Notes under the pieces: model-generated
What the model was told of the DNA's origin: nothing
What the model saw: the letters and a program-made list of their open reading frames with translations, nothing else
Database searches by the model: none
Translations under genes and position numbers: made by a program
Part shown: positions 59,546 to 64,000 of the stretch, piece after piece
Position numbering within the stretch: the first letter of the stretch is position 1
Layout of the letters: the number at the start of each line of letters is the position of its first letter
DNA from: an uncultured Bacteroidota bacterium
Lineage (GTDB): Bacteria; Bacteroidota; Bacteroidia; Chitinophagales; Chitinophagaceae
Assembly (NCBI GenBank): GCA_903903635.1
Contig: CAIUZK010000268.1
Coordinates: 1-64,000, forward strand
Reading direction: 5' to 3'
Length of the DNA stretch: 64,000 nt

Positions 59546-59566
59546 TTCGTTAAACAGGTTTATATA

Positions 59567-60745
59567 TTGCAATCCTTACGCCGACTTATCATTCATCCAC
59601 GGTTTCTGCCTGGTGTCTATGTGCTCATGGCGCTTATTGCCAGTATACAGGCTTTGCTGCTGCCACCGCATATGTTTGGCGGTTTCCCTTACACTGAGTA
59701 CAACAATTATGTGATATTCAGGCAGTCGTGGTTTCATTTGCTGGATGGCAGGAACATGTATATGCTGTTCCCCTCCGAGCAGTGGGACCTCTACAAGTAC
59801 AGCCCCACTTTCGCACTCTGCATGGGGCTGCTGGCCCACCTGCCGGATTATATTGGCCTCACCATCTGGAACCTGGGCAATGCACTGGCGCTTTTTTATG
59901 CCATCAGGATGCTGCAGTTCAACGACCGTATCAAGAGCCTGATGCTTTGGTTTGTATTGCTGGAGTTGCTCACCTCTGTTCAGAACGCCCAGAGCAACGG
60001 CATGATGGCGGGACTGATGATAGGGGCCTATGCCTGCATGCAGCGGGGCAAAATAGCATGGGCTACGCTGTGGCTGGTTATTGCTACTTTCATAAAAGTA
60101 TACGGCGCCATCGGGTTTTGCCTGTTCCTGTTTTATCCCGGTAAGGTAAGATTCATAGCCTGGGCCTTACTATGGACCATACTCCTGGCCGTTATGCCAC
60201 TGGCCGTTACTTCACCCCATACGCTCGTATGGCAATACCACAACTGGACCACCATGATGGCCGAAGATCAGTCGGTTTCCTATGGGCTGTCGGTGGCGGG
60301 GTGGCTGCACACCTGGTTCGGCATCAGCAGCGGAAAGGGTATTATCACCTTGCTGGGGTTGTTTTTGTTCCTGCTGCCCTTCATCAGGTTTAAACTTTAC
60401 GGGAGCGAATTGTACAAAATACTCATGCTGTCGTCCATGCTTATATGGGTGATCATCTTCAATCACAAAGCCGAATCGCCTACATTTATAATAGCCATTG
60501 CAGGCGTGGTGTTGTGGTATTTTTCGGCATCGAGGCAGTTATGGCGCAGCCTGTTGCTTGCGGTTGTTTTCATTTTCACCTGCCTTTCGCCCACCGATCT
60601 TTTTCCACCCTATTTCAGAGACCACTTTTTCATTCCTTACACCATAAAAGCGGTTCCCTGCATTATGCTATGGTTCGTTATTCTTTACCGCCTTATGACC
60701 CTTAAAAAAGAAGCTGTTTTACCCCAACACTTTCTAGCGCCATAG
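59567..60745 (+). CDS. GT87-like polyprenol-sugar membrane glycosyltransferase, tandem paralog 1
   Basis: A 392-residue membrane protein of about ten spans, of the GT87/DUF2029 type. The outer-loop acidic stretch FGGFPYTEYNNYVIFRQSW (about 38-56), DLYKYSPTFALCMG (about 74-87), QSNGMMAGLMIGAYA (about 142-156) and WLVIATFIKVYG (about 168-179) are conserved GT87-like blocks. Known GT87 members are polyprenol-phosphate-mannose-dependent transferases; the sugar here is not known. Start is TTG at 59567, the first in-frame start after a stop; no ATG before residue 21. Very similar to the next gene. Confidence 0.8.
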   Translation: MQSLRRLIIHPRFLPGVYVLMALIASIQALLLPPHMFGGFPYTEYNNYVIFRQSWFHLLDGRNMYMLFPSEQWDLYKYSPTFALCMGLLAHLPDYIGLTIWNLGNALALFYAIRMLQFNDRIKSLMLWFVLLELLTSVQNAQSNGMMAGLMIGAYACMQRGKIAWATLWLVIATFIKVYGAIGFCLFLFYPGKVRFIAWALLWTILLAVMPLAVTSPHTLVWQYHNWTTMMAEDQSVSYGLSVAGWLHTWFGISSGKGIITLLGLFLFLLPFIRFKLYGSELYKILMLSSMLIWVIIFNHKAESPTFIIAIAGVVLWYFSASRQLWRSLLLAVVFIFTCLSPTDLFPPYFRDHFFIPYTIKAVPCIMLWFVILYRLMTLKKEAVLPQHFLAP

Positions 60746-60771
60746 TCAACCTTAAAACCCTGTAATAGCAT

Positions 60772-62031
60772 ATGACCAGGCAAACTTTAAGTGCATTAGT
60801 AATCAACAAACGCACACTGTTTATATTGTTTTGCCTGGCCGCGGTTTTTACATCAGTGCAGTTATACCTGCTGGGCACACATCCCTTTATCATGCCCAGG
60901 GCATCAACGATACCGGCAGACATAATGAACCAGCCACGGTATATGAATCTGTACATAGGCCGGCAAATGACCGAATACAACAATTACCTCATTTACAAAT
61001 ACTCTTGGTATCACCTGGTGCAGGGCGCCGACCTCTATGGCATATACCCCTCCAGCCATTGGGACTTTTACAAATACAGCCCCACTTTCGCCCTGTTTAT
61101 GGGTACTATGGCGTGGCTGCCCGATGTGGTTGGCCTTTGTATCTGGAACCTGATAAATGCGCTGTGCCTGTTCTTTGCTGTCCGGTTGCTGCCCTTCAAC
61201 CTCAAGACTCAGTGCCTGCTGCTGTGGTTCGTATTCAACGAATTGCTCACCTGCATATCCAACACCCAGAGCAATGGCATTATCTGCGGACTGATCATAG
61301 CGGCATTTGGCTGTATGGATCGCGGCAAAGTTATCTGGGCGGCGTTGTGGCTGGTTATTGCCACTTATATAAAGGTTTATGGCGCAATAGGTTGCTGCCT
61401 CTTCCTTTTTTACCCCGACAAAATGAAGTTCGCGGGTTATGTGCTGCTCTGGACCGTTGTTTTGGCGGTCCTGCCCTTGCTGGTTACACCCTTCTCTACG
61501 CTGGTATGGCAATATCATAACTGGGCCTCACTGATGGTTGCCGATGCATCAAAGGCTACCGGGCTGTCGGTAAACGGATGGCTGCAAAGCTGGTTTGGGC
61601 TTACCGGTATAAATAACCGGGTGCTCATCGCCGGGCTGCTCTTATTCTTCCTGCCGTTTGCCAGGGTTAACCTTTATGCCGATAAAACATACAGACTACT
61701 GGCGCTGGCCTCTATGCTTATATGGGTGATCATCTTCAATCATAAAGCCGAATCGGCCACTTATATAATAGCCGTGACTGGTGTAGCCATATGGTATTTT
61801 GCCCTCCCTGCTACCGGCTGGCGAACCAGCATCCTGTTTTTTGTACTTGTGTTTACCAGTCTGTCCTCAACCGATTTCTTTCCATCCTATGTCCGGTCGC
61901 ACTTTATACAGCCCTACCGGATCAAGGCATTTCCCTGTATTGTGGCCTGGATTGCGGTCATTGTTGATCTTATGACCCTCAAAATCCGGACCGGTGATGA
62001 AAAAGAAAGAAAGATTCCTGAGTTTCATTAG
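60772..62031 (+). CDS. GT87-like polyprenol-sugar membrane glycosyltransferase, tandem paralog 2
   Basis: A 419-residue membrane protein paralogous to the previous one along its whole length: TEYNNYLIYKYSWYHLVQG, WDFYKYSPTFALFMG, NTQSNGIICGLIIAAFG, WLVIATYIKVYGAIGCCLFLFYPDK and IWVIIFNHKAESATYIIAVTG. The gap to paralog 1 is 26 bases, so cotranscription is likely. It has a longer first outer loop (GTHPFIMPRASTIPADIMNQPRYMN) than paralog 1. Presumed to move a sugar from a lipid carrier at the outer face of the inner membrane; acceptors unknown. The two adjacent pairs of polytopic transferases in this window (here and at 10.9-14.1 kb) are unrelated in sequence motifs. Confidence 0.8.
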   Translation: MTRQTLSALVINKRTLFILFCLAAVFTSVQLYLLGTHPFIMPRASTIPADIMNQPRYMNLYIGRQMTEYNNYLIYKYSWYHLVQGADLYGIYPSSHWDFYKYSPTFALFMGTMAWLPDVVGLCIWNLINALCLFFAVRLLPFNLKTQCLLLWFVFNELLTCISNTQSNGIICGLIIAAFGCMDRGKVIWAALWLVIATYIKVYGAIGCCLFLFYPDKMKFAGYVLLWTVVLAVLPLLVTPFSTLVWQYHNWASLMVADASKATGLSVNGWLQSWFGLTGINNRVLIAGLLLFFLPFARVNLYADKTYRLLALASMLIWVIIFNHKAESATYIIAVTGVAIWYFALPATGWRTSILFFVLVFTSLSSTDFFPSYVRSHFIQPYRIKAFPCIVAWIAVIVDLMTLKIRTGDEKERKIPEFH

Positions 62032-62099
62032 AAAAAGAAAGAAATTTTTTCCGATATTAGCCCCTGATTTAAAAATTGGAATATCTTTATACCTGATTT

Positions 62100-62267
62100 A
62101 TGAAGTATAGTATAGCCAGATTGATTGTATTATTTGTTTTACTCCTCAGCATCGCAAGTTGCTTTGAAGGAAGATGGGCCAAGTATAACAGGCGCTATCA
62201 CTACATTCATACTGCCCGCAAAAAGCACTACATCCGCTTCCATGAGCATCATAGGGGCGATTGGTAG
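62100..62267 (+). CDS. 55-residue basic lipoprotein missed by the ORF track
   Basis: ATG at 62100 opens MKYSIARLIVLFVLLLSIASC, a clear lipoprotein signal peptide (lipid Cys at 21), followed by FEGRWAKYNRRYHYIHTARKKHYIRFHEHHRGDW and stop TAG at 62265-62267. The mature part is rich in His, Arg, Lys and Tyr. It is below the 60-residue cut of the ORF track. The strong lipobox and charged mature part argue for a real gene. Similar short His/Arg-rich lipoproteins are often left unannotated. Role unknown; metal or surface-polymer binding is conceivable from composition only. Confidence 0.65.
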   Translation: MKYSIARLIVLFVLLLSIASCFEGRWAKYNRRYHYIHTARKKHYIRFHEHHRGDW

Positions 62268-62470
62268 TAGTTTTCTCATTTGCTTGTTTATTGATTGCGT
62301 TTTATGGCATTTCGTGCATGCATTTTCATGTGCTGAGGCTATGTAATGCTGTGCAATGTCCCGGCGCTGATACCGTAGTTTTCACGCGATATGGGGTAAA
62401 AAACCCTTTAAATACCGTCGATCAACTGTTAGCGGGGCGGGGCAATGTATCTACCTTGCACGAAATTTAA
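62261..62470 (+). CDS. Possible small membrane-anchored protein
   Basis: A 69-residue ORF starting at TTG (62261), overlapping the stop of the small lipoprotein by 7 bases. It begins MVVVFSFACLLIAFYGISCMHFHVL (a hydrophobic anchor) and continues with NAVQCPGADTVVFTRYGVKNPLNTVDQLLAGRGNVSTLHEI, which reads like a natural soluble part. It ends 3 bases before the next ORF. No family recognised and no ATG start, so it could also be a frame remnant. I keep it because of the tight spacing on both sides. Confidence 0.4.
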   Translation: MVVVFSFACLLIAFYGISCMHFHVLRLCNAVQCPGADTVVFTRYGVKNPLNTVDQLLAGRGNVSTLHEI

Positions 62471-62473
62471 ACA

Positions 62474-62761
62474 ATGTCATTTGTACTGGTTACCGCTGAT
62501 TTCCCTTTATTAGATCCCGAAGTATATTCCATTATCGTTCGCCGGCTGGAACAGAAAAACTGGGTGAGGCTGCATGAGCACGAACTCATGGAAAGCACCA
62601 TCTGGCTGTACCCTATAGCTCCTGAACATCCTGAAGAAGCCATTAAAATTGCCCGTCACAACTTTACGGCATGCTGCATACCTTACTGTATACCCAGGCT
62701 GGCGGTTGAATGGAGTGCATCTGATTCTGTATCTGCTCACCCACTTGAAATCAATCAATAA
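62474..62761 (+). CDS. Small hypothetical protein
   Basis: A 95-residue soluble protein (MSFVLVTADFPLLDPEVYSIIVRRLEQKNWVRLHEHELMESTIWLYPI...), not recognised. The N-terminal half has an alternating strand-helix pattern (FVLVTADF, IIVRRLEQKNW), and the WLYPIAPEHPEEAIKIARHNF part resembles a small ferredoxin-like fold of the kind seen in ribosome- or toxin-associated orphan proteins. Follows the previous small ORF by 3 bases, so these short genes may form one transcript with the lipoproteins on either side. Confidence 0.6.
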   Translation: MSFVLVTADFPLLDPEVYSIIVRRLEQKNWVRLHEHELMESTIWLYPIAPEHPEEAIKIARHNFTACCIPYCIPRLAVEWSASDSVSAHPLEINQ

Positions 62762-62913
62762 AGGCACCATGTTATTCATTATCATACATATCTGGAATAC
62801 CTTTCTCAATGGCGATCTGTTGATGGGGTATATGCTCAAAGTAAGGCAATCGTTTCGCCGGCTGCACCTGCATTGATTTCCGGCATAGTGGTTTTTAGTA
62901 TCTTTATTCCTAC

Positions 62914-63984
62914 ATGCATGCGCTCCGCCTATATTTACTGATGGCACTATTAATGTGGTTATGCTCCTGTGGCGCTAATAACGGGGGGCATGCCACCAGC
63001 GATTCTTTGCTTTACTATAATGATCATCCTGTTCAACAACAAACGGATACTCCAACCCATTCGAATACCGCACCTAAGAAGGAGCCTTACGAATATCCTA
63101 AGATAGAACCACGAAGCATTGCCGGATTTACTCAGCCTGCTGTTGTGCTCGAAAGTCCTTTCCGGCCTGATGAGGCTTTGAAACGGTTGTTTCCCGGACG
63201 GTACTATCATTTGTCCGCACCTTACGAGGACGATAGCGCGCTGAGCCTGGAGGCGTGGCGATGCAAGTCGTGCCCGGAGCAGTGGTTCGAGACCTGGTTT
63301 GGGGAGGGTAAGGTTCTGTTTCCGGAGCAGGATGGACAGATGACCCAATGGGCAGATACCCTTTGCTTTACCGATGATAGCGGACGGCGTAATATTTTCA
63401 TTTCGTTCTCCTCGCTGCAGGTACAGCAGATCGACTTTATAAACTGCGGCCGCATGACGTGTGCCATACTGGGCCTGGCCTGGTTTACCGACTCGGGCGG
63501 GGTATGGAAACTGAAAAACTTTGCGCCGGGATTGGGCTGCTATGGTGCTTTTCAGAGCCTGCCTAAGATACACCTTATCAGATTTGCCCGCAACAATTAT
63601 GGCTGCTACCTGCGGTATGCCAACGGCGGTGCAGGCGGACCGTATTTTGAATACCTGTTTGTATTTGGCCTATTGAACGGGCGCTTCAAAACCTTACTTA
63701 CCGTGCCCAATGCAAGCCGCACAAATGGCGGCGGATCGGAATGGCGCTGGCAACTGAAGGATGCTGCTGCCGATACCGGTTTCGGGGATCTGCCTCTGAC
63801 CATAAAGGGCACCTGCCTGCGAGATATTGAAGCCAATGAGTATGATCCGGACAGCCCGGAAGAACTGCAAAAGAAAAGGCCTGCGGCCGATAGCTTTGGC
63901 TTTGCAATTTACCGCCAGTATCACTTTAGCCGAAACAGTTACAGACTGCTGAAATCAAGAACACAAGCCCCTTTAAAAAGGTAA
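62914..63984 (+). CDS. Hypothetical lipoprotein
   Basis: A 356-residue lipoprotein: MHALRLYLLMALLMWLCSC with lipid Cys at 19 and a Gly/Asn-rich start to the mature part. A Thr/Pro/Glu linker (about 40-70) leads to a globular domain of about 270 residues with several Cys (EAWRCKSCPEQWFETWFGEG; FINCGRMTCAILGLAWF; NYGCYLRYANGGAGGPYFEYLFVFG). No family recognised and no catalytic motif. The 35-codon ORF before it (62769-62876) is not convincing. The gene ends 16 bases before the window edge and appears complete. Confidence 0.75.
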   Translation: MHALRLYLLMALLMWLCSCGANNGGHATSDSLLYYNDHPVQQQTDTPTHSNTAPKKEPYEYPKIEPRSIAGFTQPAVVLESPFRPDEALKRLFPGRYYHLSAPYEDDSALSLEAWRCKSCPEQWFETWFGEGKVLFPEQDGQMTQWADTLCFTDDSGRRNIFISFSSLQVQQIDFINCGRMTCAILGLAWFTDSGGVWKLKNFAPGLGCYGAFQSLPKIHLIRFARNNYGCYLRYANGGAGGPYFEYLFVFGLLNGRFKTLLTVPNASRTNGGGSEWRWQLKDAAADTGFGDLPLTIKGTCLRDIEANEYDPDSPEELQKKRPAADSFGFAIYRQYHFSRNSYRLLKSRTQAPLKR

Positions 63985-64000
63985 AGAGCCCCATCCGGAG

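Noticed and set aside
58388-59572. 394-residue minus-strand ORF opposite the thiolase
   Set aside because: Shadow ORF; the plus strand encodes a complete thiolase with all motifs.
62769-62876. 35-codon ORF between the 95-residue gene and the last lipoprotein
   Set aside because: Short, no signal peptide or conserved feature, and no separate promoter.

Overview
The window is a chromosomal segment of a Bacteroidota bacterium, most likely of the Chitinophagales/Chitinophagaceae type (the family-level guess is weak). Evidence seen directly: type IX secretion (T9SS) C-terminal sorting domains on two large exported proteins; promoter -7 boxes of the Bacteroidota form TAnnTTTG in front of many genes; few Shine-Dalgarno sequences; and a dcw cell-division cluster in the order typical of the phylum (mraZ-rsmH-ftsL-ftsI-murE-mraY-murD-ftsW-murG-murC-ftsQ-ftsA-ftsZ, without murF, murB or ddl).

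Layout. 0.2-5.6 kb: the edge of a surface-polysaccharide locus (TylF-like methyltransferase, WbqC-like protein, DegT-like aminotransferase fold, GT2 glycosyltransferase, and a WbpD/WbpB-like acetyltransferase-dehydrogenase pair). 5.6-8.7 kb: a repeat-rich accessory patch with a small antitoxin gene, a vapC-type PIN toxin gene broken by an early stop, one orphan protein and several families of dispersed intergenic repeats. 8.7-15 kb: a long PurF-like amidotransferase, two tandem GT-C-type membrane proteins and a secreted double OmpA-domain protein. 15-20 kb: a T9SS cargo protein, a tRNA-Asp with a decayed second copy beside it, a fibronectin-type secreted protein and a small membrane protein. 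20-34 kb: a TgpA-like transglutaminase membrane protein, a class A PBP, a lipoprotein, a 2338-residue adhesin with 24 Big-type repeats and a T9SS tail, and an M16 peptidase.

34.5-50.9 kb: the complete dcw cluster on the minus strand, tightly packed with 1-nt start/stop overlaps at several junctions and closed by a strong hairpin terminator after ftsZ. Upstream of mraZ lie a run of MraZ-like direct repeats and three perfect DnaA boxes within about 115 bp, and the gene directions diverge there; this is either a DnaA-controlled dcw promoter or a chromosomal origin. 51-56 kb: small membrane and orphan proteins, a lipoprotein, and a three-gene unit (secreted thioredoxin-fold protein with a Cys/Pro tail, FtsX-type permease with a periplasmic Cys-Cys pair, LolD-type ATPase) that is the best candidate here for an undescribed export or thiol/metal system. 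56-58 kb: a second repeat patch beside a RhuM-family gene, sharing a 99-bp terminal-inverted-repeat element with the first patch. 58-64 kb: thiolase, two tandem GT87-type mannosyltransferase-like membrane proteins, and a run of small lipoproteins and orphans, one of them only 55 codons and absent from the ORF track.

The peptidoglycan theme (dcw cluster, class A PBP, TgpA-like protein) and the surface theme (polysaccharide enzymes, GT-C proteins, T9SS cargo, lipoproteins) account for most of the window. All functions are read from motifs; no database search was available.
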